Translations under genes and position numbers: made by a program
The notes under the pieces: model-generated
What the model saw: only the letters and a program-made list of their open reading frames with translations
What the model was told of the DNA's origin: nothing
The model's database searches: none
Shown: positions 8,601 to 17,457 of the stretch, piece by piece
Layout: the number at the start of each line of letters is the position of its first letter
How positions within the stretch are numbered: the first letter of the stretch is position 1
DNA from: Acidimicrobiaceae bacterium
GTDB taxonomy: Bacteria > Actinomycetota > Acidimicrobiia > Acidimicrobiales > RAAP-2
DNA: 59,120 nt
Reading direction: 5' to 3'
Assembly: GCA_003162395.1 (NCBI GenBank)
Contig: PMON01000010.1
Coordinates: forward strand, 1 to 59,120

Positions 8601-9746
8601 GTGGGGTCGTTCAGGCGCCGTGTGAAGCGTGTCAGCGACTCCCTCTCGCCCCGTGAGTGGCGGCGGGTCGGCGGCATGGCGCTCAGCGTCGTGGCGCTCA
8701 ACGTGCTCGGCTGGGGAATGCTCGCACTCGCCTTGCGTGGTCACGTGCACGTCTCGAAGACGGCAACGTTCGGCCTCGGGACCGGCGTGCTTGCCTACAC
8801 GCTCGGGATGCGTCACGCGTTCGATGCCGACCACATTGCGGCGATCGACAACACGACGCGCAAGCTGGTGCACGACGGCAAGCGGCCCCTCGGCGTGGGC
8901 TACTTCTTCTCCCTCGGGCACTCCTCGGTCGTGTTCGTGCTCGCGGTGCTGCTGAACTTCGGCTTCCGCTGGCTGAACGGATCGATCTCTTCGAAGGGGA
9001 GCTCGCTGCACCTCTGGACCGGCGTCGTCGGCACCTCGGTGTCGGGAGCCTTTCTCTGGCTCATCGGGATCCTCAACCTCGTCGTTCTGCTCTCGATCGT
9101 GCGGGTCGCTCGCGAGCTGCGAGCCGGCCGCTTCGACGATGACGAGTTAGAGCGGCGCCTGGCTGAGCGGGGGATCATGAACCGGCTGCTCGGCAGCTAC
9201 GCGAGGCGCATCGACGCGCCGTGGAAGATGTATCCCGTCGGCGTGCTCTTCGGCCTCGGCTTCGACACCGTCACGGAGGTCGCGCTGCTCGTGCTCGCAG
9301 GGTCCGCCGTCGTCGAGGGGCTGCCGTTCTGCGCCGTGGTCTCACTGCCCATCTTGTTCGCGGCCGGGATGTGTCTCTTCGACACCTTGGACGGCTGCTT
9401 CATGAACTTCGCCTACGACTGGGCGTTCGCCAAGCCCGTCCGGAAGATCTACTACAACCTCACGGTCACGGGGCTGTCTGTCGTCATCGCCTTGTTCATC
9501 GGGACCGTCGAGATCGTCGGCCTCATTGCCCAGGAGTCGGGCCTGACAGGCCCGATCTGGGCCACCGTCGAGGGCTTCAACCTGAACCGCGCCGGCTTCG
9601 TGATCGTCGGGCTGTTTGTCGTGACCTGGGTGGTCGCGCTGTGCGTCTGGCACTTCGGAAAGGTCGAGCGGCGCTGGGAGCTCGAGGCGGCTGCCGCCCG
9701 CGGCGCGCGCGACGCGGAGCGACGCGCGCTCGAGCCCGCCGCCTGA
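8601..9746 (+). CDS. NiCoT-family nickel/cobalt permease (HoxN/NixA type)
   Basis: A 381-residue integral membrane protein with the NiCoT signatures: MRHAFDADHIAAIDNTTRK in helix II (the HX4DH metal-selectivity motif), LGHSSVVF in helix III and GLGFDTVTEV further on. It imports Ni2+ or Co2+ across the cytoplasmic membrane with high affinity. I choose the GTG at 8601 because AGGGGG lies just before it; an in-frame GTG at 8568 would add 11 residues and overlap the proposed operator. The divergent Fur-family gene and the Nur-like box suggest metal-repressed expression. No nickel or cobalt enzyme lies in the window, although siroheme/corrin-type genes are 14 kb away. Confidence 0.95.
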   Translation: MGSFRRRVKRVSDSLSPREWRRVGGMALSVVALNVLGWGMLALALRGHVHVSKTATFGLGTGVLAYTLGMRHAFDADHIAAIDNTTRKLVHDGKRPLGVGYFFSLGHSSVVFVLAVLLNFGFRWLNGSISSKGSSLHLWTGVVGTSVSGAFLWLIGILNLVVLLSIVRVARELRAGRFDDDELERRLAERGIMNRLLGSYARRIDAPWKMYPVGVLFGLGFDTVTEVALLVLAGSAVVEGLPFCAVVSLPILFAAGMCLFDTLDGCFMNFAYDWAFAKPVRKIYYNLTVTGLSVVIALFIGTVEIVGLIAQESGLTGPIWATVEGFNLNRAGFVIVGLFVVTWVVALCVWHFGKVERRWELEAAAARGARDAERRALEPAA

Positions 9747-9781
9747 GCACCACCCTGCGGGCCGCTGCAAGGGTTCTACGG

Positions 9782-9800
9782 TTTTATTAGCCTAACCTAA
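9782..9800. promoter_or_regulatory. Iron box (IdeR/DtxR operator) upstream of the FTR1 permease
   Basis: Bases 9782-9800 match 16 of 19 positions of the IdeR consensus TTAGGTTAGCCTAACCTAA; the right-hand 14 bases are identical. It lies 37 bases before the FTR1 start, where a repressor would block the promoter. Confidence 0.85.
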
Positions 9801-9837
9801 TGTCAGTACTCAGGCACGAACTGGGGTCCGGTCGATC

Positions 9838-10722
9838 GTGATCCCCACCTTCGTGATCTTCCTGCGAGAGGGCATCGAGGCGTCGACCATCGTGGCGATC
9901 TTGCTCGCCTACCTCGACCGGGCAGGTCAGCGCCAGCACTTCAAAGACGTGTTCACGGGCGTTGGCGCCGCGCTCGTGCTCATTGCCGCGGGCGGCGTGG
10001 CGGCGTTCGAACTCGTCCACCGCTACAGCGGCTCTCGGGTCCAGACCATCTTCGAGGCGTCGACCTTTGTGCTGGCGGCGATTGTGCTCACGTACATGAC
10101 GTTCTGGATGCAGGTGCACGCCCGGACGATCTCGAGCGACCTGGAGCGCCGCAGCGAGCGGGCGATGACGGGCGGCGCCAGAGTCGGCCTCGGCCTCCTC
10201 GCGTTCCAGGCCGTCGGTCGCGAAGGAATCGAGACCGCGGTGTTCACCCTCGCGATCGTCTTCGCCAGCTCGTCGCAGGGCGCGACGCACACCCACTCGC
10301 AGTGGCTCCTCCTCGGCGCCGCGGCAGGCGTGGCGGTCGCCATGGCGATCGCGTGGTGGGTCTACAAGCTGGGCCACCGGATCAATCTGGGGCGCTTCTT
10401 CAAGGTGCTCGGCGCGGTCCTCATGGTCTTCGCCGCCGGCCTGGTCGCCGACGCCACGGAGAATCTGCAGCAGCTTGGCTGGCTGCCACAAGGGCACGTC
10501 CTGTGGAACACGAGCGGGTTCCTCTCGGAGTCGAGCAGCATCGGGGACCTGTTCCACTCCCTGCTCGGGTATGCCGATCATCCGACGGTGCTGCAGGTCG
10601 TCGCGTGGGCGTCCTACGTGCTCATCGCACTCGCGGGCTTCTTCTACGTGTCGCGCCGTCCGAGGCGGGCCAGGGCGACCTCCCCCACGGGTGGCGCGCT
10701 GCGTGGCGCGCCGGGCAACTAG
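9838..10722 (+). CDS. FTR1-family high-affinity iron permease (EfeU-like)
   Basis: A 294-residue membrane protein with about seven helices and two REGxE iron-binding motifs, REGIEA at residues 10-15 and GREGIET near residue 125. This is the defining duplication of the FTR1/EfeU family, which moves ferric iron after oxidation of ferrous iron. The GTG at 9838 puts REGIE in the first helix, as in the family. No EfeO or EfeB partner follows; the next gene is convergent. The iron box just upstream predicts repression under iron sufficiency. Confidence 0.95.
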   Translation: MIPTFVIFLREGIEASTIVAILLAYLDRAGQRQHFKDVFTGVGAALVLIAAGGVAAFELVHRYSGSRVQTIFEASTFVLAAIVLTYMTFWMQVHARTISSDLERRSERAMTGGARVGLGLLAFQAVGREGIETAVFTLAIVFASSSQGATHTHSQWLLLGAAAGVAVAMAIAWWVYKLGHRINLGRFFKVLGAVLMVFAAGLVADATENLQQLGWLPQGHVLWNTSGFLSESSSIGDLFHSLLGYADHPTVLQVVAWASYVLIALAGFFYVSRRPRRARATSPTGGALRGAPGN

Positions 10723-10728
10723 AGCGCG

Positions 10729-10765
10729 GCACACGGCGCTGCGCCGCAGCGCCAGCGCCGTGTGC
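10729..10765. terminator. Strong hairpin between convergent genes
   Basis: GCACACGGCGC (10729-10739) and GCGCCGTGTGC (10755-10765) form a perfect 11-base stem around a 15-base loop, a few bases after the FTR1 stop and before the convergent threonine-aldolase gene end. There is no U-tract, which is common in high-GC actinobacteria. It could serve both strands. Confidence 0.7.
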
Positions 10766-10793
10766 GGGCCCGTCCCCGCGATGTCCAGGTCGC

Positions 10794-11939
10794 TCAGGAC
10801 CCAAGGCGTTGGAGGAGGCGCGCGATCTCGTCGGCTCGCAGCTCGAGGGTGGCGTCCCCGACGGACAGCTCGCAGCGCTGCATCCGGGGGCCCTCTGAGA
10901 CGAACGGCCGAGCGAACGTCCACACGCCGTCGGAGCGCGCGATGGCCTTGGCATTGGCGATCATCGCCTCGAGCGTCACGGCGAGCCGAACGTGCAGCAT
11001 CGGGCTCTGCGGGGGGTCGGGCAGCACCTCGACGCCCTCGACGCCGCGGAGCGCTCGTGCGATCGCCTTGGCATGTCGGAAGTACGCGGGCATCTTCGGG
11101 AGTCGTGCGGCGAGCACCGTCCTCGCGGACGCGGCGTAGGGCCACATCATGAACACCCGCCCCCCGTGTCGGGTCCGCCAGACCGAGAGCTCGTCGATCA
11201 CGTCGCGGTCGCCCGCGACGCAGCAGCCACCGAGCCCGCCGAGCCCCTTGTAGAACGAGACGTAGACGGTGTCGAAGAGGCTCGCGACGTCCACGAGGGA
11301 CTTTCGGTGCGCGCTCGAGTAGAACGCGGACGCCTCCCAGAGCCGTGCGCCGTCCAGGTGGACCGCCGCGCCGCGATCCCGTGCCCACTGCACCTGCTCG
11401 GTGAGCTCGCCCCACGACGGGAGCGTGCCGCCGAGCGCGCGCTGGGGCAGCTCGAGCAAGAGCGCGGCGACGGGCTGGCGCACGCCCTCGAGCGCGCGGA
11501 GCGTCAGCGGCCCCTCGCGCGAACCGACGGGGATGCCGAAGAGCCCGTGCAGCCCCTGGTAGCCGCGCTCCTCGGCCCAGCCGTCTAGGTGGCACGTCGG
11601 ATGGAACGCGATGCTCCGGCCCGATCGGCGATCCGCGTGGACCCGCAGCACGGCCTGTTGGGCCATCGTCCCTGTCGGGACGAACAGTGCGGACTCCTTG
11701 CCGAGGAGGCGAGCGACGTCCGACTCGAGCGCCGAGACCGCGCCACCGACGCCGTAGTAGTCGACCTCGGTGTCGTCGGGGATCGTCTCGAGCAGTGTTG
11801 CCACCGTCCTCTGGCCGTCGCCTGAGAGAAAGCGGGTGCACGAACCTGCGAGCGCTTCGAGCTCGAGGTCCCGCGAGATGGGCGGCCGTTGAGCTGCGGA
11901 CTTCGAGGGACGACGCTTCGTCGGCTTCGTAGCTGGCAT
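10794..11939 (-). CDS. Threonine aldolase-like PLP enzyme (beta-eliminating lyase family)
   Basis: A 381-residue fold-type I PLP protein. The conserved HLDGARLWEA segment (cofactor-contacting Asp and Arg) and the YVSFYKGLGGLGG segment with the Schiff-base Lys match low-specificity threonine aldolases, which cleave beta-hydroxy amino acids to glycine and an aldehyde. VPTGTMAQQ (phosphate-binding loop) fits as well. The first 25 residues are basic and disordered. Tryptophanase/tyrosine-phenol-lyase relatives share the fold, so the substrate is provisional. The gene is single, convergent with the FTR1 permease. Confidence 0.85.
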   Translation of the reverse strand: MPATKPTKRRPSKSAAQRPPISRDLELEALAGSCTRFLSGDGQRTVATLLETIPDDTEVDYYGVGGAVSALESDVARLLGKESALFVPTGTMAQQAVLRVHADRRSGRSIAFHPTCHLDGWAEERGYQGLHGLFGIPVGSREGPLTLRALEGVRQPVAALLLELPQRALGGTLPSWGELTEQVQWARDRGAAVHLDGARLWEASAFYSSAHRKSLVDVASLFDTVYVSFYKGLGGLGGCCVAGDRDVIDELSVWRTRHGGRVFMMWPYAASARTVLAARLPKMPAYFRHAKAIARALRGVEGVEVLPDPPQSPMLHVRLAVTLEAMIANAKAIARSDGVWTFARPFVSEGPRMQRCELSVGDATLELRADEIARLLQRLGS

Positions 11940-11966
11940 GGAGGGGACGTTACGCCGGTGCCCGGG

Positions 11967-13754
11967 TCAGCCCGAGAATCGCAGGCCGTCGAAGGCACCG
12001 TCGCTCCGCCACTTCTCGATGTACTCGAAGTACGCGACCGCTCCCAGCGGGTAGCCACGGAACGCGTCGCCGTCGCGCCCGTTGGGCTGGCCCTCGTTGT
12101 TGTAGTACCCCGGGGTGCAGTCCGCGGAGCCGAAGAACGTGACCCCCGTGCGCAGGAGGTCCATCCACTGGTCCTCAGCCTCCTTGGTCACCTCGACCCG
12201 CGAGAACCCCCCACGCTGCGCGTGGTCGAGGATCGACGCGATCGTGTTCGCCGACTCGCTCAGGTTGTGCGGCACGTTGGAGAGCAGGTTCGCTCCCTGT
12301 GTGATCTGCACGATGAAGGCGTTCGGGAACCCGAACGTGTGGATTCCGTGCATTGTCCGCATGCCGTCGGACCAGTGCTGCGACAGCGTGATCCCGTCGC
12401 GTCCGACCATGTCGAAGCCCGCTCGCTGCCAAAAGGGTGTGCCCACCTCGAAGCCCGACGCGAAGATGACGCAGTCGACGTCGAAGTGCTTGCCCGCGAC
12501 GACCACGCCGGACTCGTCGATGCGCTCGACGCCGGCGCCGTCGGTGTCGACGAGGTGCGTCCGCGGGACGTTGAAGGCCTGGAGGTACTCATCGTGGAAG
12601 CACGGCCGCTTGCACAGCTGGCGGTACCAGGCCTTGAGGCCCGCGGCCGTCGAAGGGTCCTCGACGATGACGTCGACTCTCGTGCGAATCTCCTCCATCT
12701 TTTCGTAGTCGGATTCCTCGAAGGCGTCCATCATCGCTTGGGGGGTGACCTCGCCGGGCGGGATCGCCATGACCCGCTGGCGGATGCGCTGGGCGAGGTC
12801 CGTCCAGCCGTCCTGGACCAGGTCCTCGTCAGGCATGCGACCGGTCTGGGTCGCGGCGAAGTTCTCCATCCACCGCCGCTGCCAGCCCACCGTCGCCATC
12901 TGCTGGAACCACCCGGGGTCCGTGGGCGCGTTGCCGCGGGCGTCGACCGACGACGGCGTGCGCTGGAAGACGTAGAGCTCGGCGCACGACCGCGCGAGGT
13001 GCGGCACGCACTGCACGGACGTGGCGCCCGTGCCGATGACCGCGACACGCTGGTCGGCCAGGCGGTCCATGGGCTCGCCGAGCGGCGACCCACCGGTGTA
13101 GCCGTAGTCCCAGCGGCTCGTGTGGAACGAGTGCCCGCCGAACGACTCGATGCCGGGGATGCCCGGCAGCTTCGGGACGTGCAGCGGACCGGTGCCGAGC
13201 ACCACGTACTGCGCCGTGAACGCGTCGCCGCGACTCGTCGTGACGGTCCAGCGCGCGCGGGGCTCGTCCCAGCGGAGCTCGGTCACCTCGGTGTGGAAGA
13301 GCGCATCGTCGTAGAGGTCGTAGACCTGGGCGATCCGACGGCAGTGCGCGAGGATCTCGGGGCCGTGCGCGTACTTCTCGCTCGGCATGTGCGAGGTCTC
13401 CTCGAGGAGCGGCATGTACACGAACGAGGCCGTGTCGCACTGGGCACCGGGGTACCGGTTCCAGTACCAGGTGCCCCCGACGTCCCCGGCCTTGTCGATC
13501 AGCCGGACGTCGCGCATGCCGGTCTCCTTCAGGCGCGCTGCGGTGAGCAGCCCCGCGAAGCCGCCCCCGATGACCGCCGTGGCGACGTGGTCGAACCGCG
13601 GTTCGCGTTCGGCGACCGGGGTGTACGGGTCGTCGAGGTAGTGCGAGAGCCGGCCTTCCACGCGGATGTACTGGTCGTTGCCGTCGGGCCGTAGGCGCTT
13701 CAGCCGTTCTGCCGCGTACTTCTCCTTGAGGGCGTCGATGTCGACGTCAGTCAT
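11967..13754 (-). CDS. FAD-dependent Baeyer-Villiger-type monooxygenase
   Basis: A 595-residue flavoprotein with an FAD Rossmann motif (VIGGGFAGL), an NADPH Rossmann motif (VIGTGATSVQ) and the Baeyer-Villiger fingerprint FxGxxxHxxxW (FGGHSFHTSRW). The RYPGAQCDTAS segment is also typical. These enzymes insert oxygen next to ketones using NADPH and O2, giving esters or lactones; cyclohexanone and steroid monooxygenases are relatives. The ATG at 13754 has AGGTCACC before it. The longer frame upstream has no ribosome site. The gene stands alone, so the substrate is unknown. Confidence 0.93.
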   Translation of the reverse strand: MTDVDIDALKEKYAAERLKRLRPDGNDQYIRVEGRLSHYLDDPYTPVAEREPRFDHVATAVIGGGFAGLLTAARLKETGMRDVRLIDKAGDVGGTWYWNRYPGAQCDTASFVYMPLLEETSHMPSEKYAHGPEILAHCRRIAQVYDLYDDALFHTEVTELRWDEPRARWTVTTSRGDAFTAQYVVLGTGPLHVPKLPGIPGIESFGGHSFHTSRWDYGYTGGSPLGEPMDRLADQRVAVIGTGATSVQCVPHLARSCAELYVFQRTPSSVDARGNAPTDPGWFQQMATVGWQRRWMENFAATQTGRMPDEDLVQDGWTDLAQRIRQRVMAIPPGEVTPQAMMDAFEESDYEKMEEIRTRVDVIVEDPSTAAGLKAWYRQLCKRPCFHDEYLQAFNVPRTHLVDTDGAGVERIDESGVVVAGKHFDVDCVIFASGFEVGTPFWQRAGFDMVGRDGITLSQHWSDGMRTMHGIHTFGFPNAFIVQITQGANLLSNVPHNLSESANTIASILDHAQRGGFSRVEVTKEAEDQWMDLLRTGVTFFGSADCTPGYYNNEGQPNGRDGDAFRGYPLGAVAYFEYIEKWRSDGAFDGLRFSG

Positions 13755-13866
13755 GTGGTGACCTGCGTTCGTCGCGAGCGCAACATCTAACCAGACGGCC
13801 CCGCCGCGCCGTGAGGAGCCCGTGCTGGTCGCGTGGGCCCGCCGGGTCGCGTCGTGGACGAGCCGG

Positions 13867-14394
13867 TCAGCCGATGCGCGGCCGCTCGGCGGGCAAGAGG
13901 AGCGCCGATGCCACGACTCCCACCACGATGCCCGCGAAGCACAGGTAGCTTCCCGCGCCGAGCGTGGTCGTGGCACTGGTCACCCCGCCGAAGCCACCGT
14001 GCCACTGGTCCGCCATCTCGAGGCCGACGAACACCGTCGGGAGGAACGGCATGCAGACGTTGGGGCGCCAGGGATGAAAGAGCGTCATCACGCCGGAGAT
14101 CGCGAGCAGGCACGCGCACCCAAGGATGATGGGGCCGAACCACGTCCAGGTCTCGCCTGCGCCGAATTGATAGGCGTTCACGTCCTGGGTCACACCGGAC
14201 GCCAAGACGTGGGTCACCCACGGTACGAACGAGCCCGCCCCAATCAGTGCGGCGGCGAGCAGTGTCAGCACACCTGCGTACCGGAAGATCGCCGCATCCC
14301 TGGGCGACAGGGCGTCGGTCGTCCGAGGTGCGGCGGACGCCACGCCCGTGACGGTTGGGCGGCTTGCCGGAGAGCCGGGCCGGATGGCAGTCAT
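13867..14394 (-). CDS. Small integral membrane protein of unknown function
   Basis: A 175-residue protein with a polar N-terminus of about 35 residues and four hydrophobic helices (for example YAGVLTLLAAALIGAGSF, TWFGPIILGCACLLAISGV, SYLCFAGIVVGVVASALL). It has no motif I recognise. The ATG at 14394 is preferred because the frame upstream is antisense to the divergent transferase gene. Its start is 126 bases from the phosphopantetheinyl transferase start, so both promoters share that gap. Confidence 0.75.
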   Translation of the reverse strand: MTAIRPGSPASRPTVTGVASAAPRTTDALSPRDAAIFRYAGVLTLLAAALIGAGSFVPWVTHVLASGVTQDVNAYQFGAGETWTWFGPIILGCACLLAISGVMTLFHPWRPNVCMPFLPTVFVGLEMADQWHGGFGGVTSATTTLGAGSYLCFAGIVVGVVASALLLPAERPRIG

Positions 14395-14520
14395 GATCCC
14401 GCAATCATGCCTCACTTCGAGATCGCCGAGGGGAGCGCACTCGACGTACGGACGGTGTGGCAGACGGGGCCACTCGAGCACGGTGCAGGTCGCCGGTACG
14501 ATCGAGGCGGTGGAGCAGTA

Positions 14521-15210
14521 GTGCGCGACATTGACGTCCTCGTCGTGTGGCTGGACCTGGCCATCGATCCTGACGACATGGACGCATTGGGCGCCACGCT
14601 GAGCGTCGAAGAGCGCGCGCGGGTCGCGCGGCTGGCCACCGATGTGCTCCAACGACGCACCGTCGTGCGGCTCGCGCGCCGACGCGAGGTGCTGGGCGAG
14701 CTCCACGGGGTCCAGCCGGGCGCGGTCGAGCTCGCGTCGGACGCACAGGGACGGCTCGTCTCGCGAGCCGCTCGCGCGCGACTGGTGGTCAGCTCGTCGT
14801 CGAGCAATGACATAGGCCTCCTCGCGATCGCGTCGAGCCGCCAACTCGGGGCGGACGTGGAGGCGACGAGCGAGGTGCTCGACGCGCAACGCTTCACCGA
14901 TCGGGTGGCCACGCCGCTCGAGGCAACGGCGCTCGCCGCACTTGATCCCGACGAGCACCGCAACGCCCTCGCGCGTCTTTGGACGAGGAAGGAGGCGTAT
15001 CTGAAGGCGACGGGTGAGGGGATCGGCGAGGGAGTCACCCACGTCGAGGTGCCGCTCGATGAGGGAGTCTGGAACGCCGCGTTCCAGCCGTTGCCAGATG
15101 GACCGGTGTGGCTCCTCTACGACCTCGCCTGCCCGATCGCGGGCTTCGCCGCCGCGCTCGTCGTCGAGCCAGGTGCCAGCCCGCCTGAGATCACGATCAC
15201 ACGGCGCTGA
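14521..15210 (+). CDS. 4'-phosphopantetheinyl transferase (Sfp type)
   Basis: A 229-residue, two-lobed Sfp-type enzyme with the magnesium/CoA motif LGADVE and the second motif LWTRKEAYLKATGEG (W-x-x-KEA-x-x-K). It transfers phosphopantetheine from CoA to a serine of carrier proteins. The GTG at 14521 follows GGTGGAG. The nearest carrier protein is encoded at 21301-21573 in the facing operon, making it the obvious candidate partner. It could also serve fatty-acid or polyketide carriers elsewhere. Confidence 0.93.
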   Translation: MRDIDVLVVWLDLAIDPDDMDALGATLSVEERARVARLATDVLQRRTVVRLARRREVLGELHGVQPGAVELASDAQGRLVSRAARARLVVSSSSSNDIGLLAIASSRQLGADVEATSEVLDAQRFTDRVATPLEATALAALDPDEHRNALARLWTRKEAYLKATGEGIGEGVTHVEVPLDEGVWNAAFQPLPDGPVWLLYDLACPIAGFAAALVVEPGASPPEITITRR

Positions 15211-15261
15211 GAGCCCTGCGTGGCGATCCGATCCAGCCCCAAGGGCGCGGCCGCAGCGTGA

Positions 15262-16179
15262 TCAGCGGTTGAGGGCTTCGGTCACCAAAAGCCCGATGCT
15301 GGCGCCCCACTCGTGGGACCCGCCGTCGATCGTGCGGAGCGTCACGGTCACGTTGCCGTCGCACCTCGCATAGGCCGATATCCCGATGCCGCTGCTCGGA
15401 CTCGACGTCGTGGGCGTCGGCGAACAGTGGTCGAGCGCCGCCCATCTCGCGACCGACAAGGGTGCCGAGAGCACCGTGGTGCCGCCGCCGACGCCATGGA
15501 ACGGGCCACCACCGTAGGGAATCACGCCGTCGGCCGTGGCGTGGATCTCGTAGACCGAGATGGGGCGCTCCGGCGCGCACGTCGCCGACACCGACGCGGG
15601 CAGCTCGCCCTCGACGGGCACGATGAGCGAGAGCTCCGGGGCAAGCCGACAGGCGAGGTCCTCCACCATCAGCGCGCCGTTGGAGAACCCCGAGGCGACG
15701 ATCCGCGTGTGGTCGAACGAGACGAGCGCCTCGATCCTGGCGATGACCGCTGCGGTGAAGGCGACGTCGTTGACGTGGGCCTGCTCGGCGGGGGTGTGAC
15801 CCGCCCCCTCGTTCCAGGTGTCGTCGTAGCCCTGGAGGAAGGCAACCACCTCGCCGTACTGGTCGGCCACCTGCTCGAAGTCGGTGCCCTTGGCGGTGCT
15901 TTGGTCCGAGTCCTCTGCACCGTGGTACACGAGGATGAGCGGTCGGTTCGCGATCGTCGGATTCGGCGGGACGTGGACGATGAACGACCTCGCGCGACCA
16001 CCGACGGTGATGCTGACGACGTGGTCGCCCGGCGACATCGTGTGCGACGTCGCGGTGGTGCCGGTCGTGTTGGTTGCCGGCGGTGACGGCGCACTCGAGC
16101 CGCACGCGCTGAGCAGCGCCAGGGAGAGCACGGCGGCTCCTGCGGCTGCGAGTCGTTGGCGTCCCACGCTACGAGCCAA
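15262..16179 (-). CDS. Esterase lipoprotein of the PHB-depolymerase/LpqC type
   Basis: A 305-residue alpha/beta hydrolase with a lipobox (LALLSACGSS), so probably anchored outside the membrane. The nucleophile elbow is GFSNGA, the acid is probably the Asp in HATADG and the base the His in GGSHEW. The LILVYHGAEDS oxyanion strand matches esterases of the poly(3-hydroxybutyrate) depolymerase/feruloyl esterase group. The TTG at 16179 overlaps the end of the ATP-grasp gene by 11 bases; a GTG at 16167 is also possible. Last gene of the six-gene operon. It may act on the exported product or be a passenger. Confidence 0.88.
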   Translation of the reverse strand: MARSVGRQRLAAAGAAVLSLALLSACGSSAPSPPATNTTGTTATSHTMSPGDHVVSITVGGRARSFIVHVPPNPTIANRPLILVYHGAEDSDQSTAKGTDFEQVADQYGEVVAFLQGYDDTWNEGAGHTPAEQAHVNDVAFTAAVIARIEALVSFDHTRIVASGFSNGALMVEDLACRLAPELSLIVPVEGELPASVSATCAPERPISVYEIHATADGVIPYGGGPFHGVGGGTTVLSAPLSVARWAALDHCSPTPTTSSPSSGIGISAYARCDGNVTVTLRTIDGGSHEWGASIGLLVTEALNR

Positions 16180-17446
16180 TGATCCGCAGCGTCGTCGCGA
16201 CCTGGTCGTGCACCCGTCGCAGCCCGTCGTGATCCTCGGTTGTACCGAAGACCGAGAGCACGTGCCCGTGGTTCCCCTCTCGCCAGTCGATCGTCTGGCC
16301 GGGTCCGCGACGGAGCACCACCTCGTCGACGCCGGGCACGGCGCGGAGCTCCTCGATCCCTTCCAACGCCGTCACGACGCGGACTTCCTGGGGGGCATGC
16401 ACGTAGAATAGGAACGCCAGCCGCTCGCAGGGACGAAGGCCCGCACAGGGGACTGACTCCCCGAGCGCCAGCCGCATCGCCACGGTCAGGAAGCGCACGT
16501 CGGTGACGGCAGCCAGGAGCTCGGGGACGCCACCGCCGATCCGTCCGTTCACCTCGATCACGACGGGACCGTCGTCGGTCAGCTTGATCTCGGTGTGGAG
16601 GCATCCGATCTCGATGCCGAGCGCGCTCGCCGCCTCGGTCGCGGTCCGAAGTACCGCGTGCTGCAGCGCGGCGTCGAGCGCGCTCGGGATAAAAAAGCCG
16701 GTCTCTCGGAAGGGGAAGGCGGGCGGCATGCGACCGGTGACCGCCACATGACAGACCTCGCCGTGGACGACGAAGCTCTCGACGGACACGTAGCCCGCGA
16801 ACCCTTCACCTCCGGGCGACCCGGTTGCATCAGGGATGAACTCTTCGAGCACGAACTCCCTCGCGGGTGCGCTCTCGATGCGCAGCGCGGTCAGGTGCGA
16901 GCGCAGCTCGTCGAGCGACGCAACGGGCAGCGTGTCGCGGCTCGCCTCGCCACGGCGTGGTTTCAGCACCGCGGGGAAGCGAATCTCGACGCCGATCGTG
17001 TCGACCTCGGCGTCGGTCACGTCGAGCGCCACCACCCAACTGCGCGGGACGACCAGGCCGCCATCTTCCAGGGCGCGACGCTGCGCGTGCTTGTCCGTGA
17101 GCCGGTGCGCGCACGCCGGCGTGTGGAACGCAAGCCCGAGGAGCTCGGCGAGATCCGCGGTCCATCGCAGCGCGTCGTCGGCGAGGGCCACGATGCCGTG
17201 CGGCTCGTGCCGGGCGATCGCCGCCGCCGCCTCGTCGAGCGACAGACCCGCGACGTCAATGATCGTGCCGAGTCGGGCGAGCAGCCGCGAGAGCTCGCCG
17301 ACCTCCGGTCTCGACGCGTCGACCACCCACAGCAGCTCGCAGAGCCCGCTCGCGGCCTCGTAGAGGGCCAGCGTCGCGAACGACGTTGGCTCGAAGACGT
17401 ACGCCAGTTTAAGGAGCGGGCTCGTGGCGCCCTCGCGGTCCGCCAT
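16169..17446 (-). CDS. ATP-grasp carboxylate-amine/thiol ligase-like protein
   Basis: A 425-residue protein with an N-terminal alpha/beta domain, a central ATP-grasp fold (FPAVLKPRRGEASRD with the ATP-binding Lys, EFVLEEFIPDA, then HTEIKLTDDGPVVIEVNGRIGGG carrying the Glu/Asn/Arg metal and phosphate ligands) and a C-terminal lobe. ATP-grasp ligases activate a carboxylate as acyl phosphate and join it to an amine. In carrier-based pathways such as butirosin (BtrJ) one adds an amino acid to a carrier protein. Here a similar role in extending or releasing the carrier-bound amino acid is plausible inference. It starts 11 bases after the flavoprotein stop. Confidence 0.88.
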   Translation of the reverse strand: MADREGATSPLLKLAYVFEPTSFATLALYEAASGLCELLWVVDASRPEVGELSRLLARLGTIIDVAGLSLDEAAAAIARHEPHGIVALADDALRWTADLAELLGLAFHTPACAHRLTDKHAQRRALEDGGLVVPRSWVVALDVTDAEVDTIGVEIRFPAVLKPRRGEASRDTLPVASLDELRSHLTALRIESAPAREFVLEEFIPDATGSPGGEGFAGYVSVESFVVHGEVCHVAVTGRMPPAFPFRETGFFIPSALDAALQHAVLRTATEAASALGIEIGCLHTEIKLTDDGPVVIEVNGRIGGGVPELLAAVTDVRFLTVAMRLALGESVPCAGLRPCERLAFLFYVHAPQEVRVVTALEGIEELRAVPGVDEVVLRRGPGQTIDWREGNHGHVLSVFGTTEDHDGLRRVHDQVATTLRIIGS

Positions 17447-17457
17447 CTCGTCGTCCG

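Noticed and set aside
9787-11841. 684-residue minus-strand open frame
   Set aside because: Runs across FTR1, a terminator hairpin and the threonine-aldolase gene in the wrong frame; composition is random-like.
16169-17446. Biotin carboxylase or D-Ala-D-Ala ligase
   Set aside because: The ATP-grasp core is shared, but the family-specific substrate loops are absent and the context is a carrier-protein operon.
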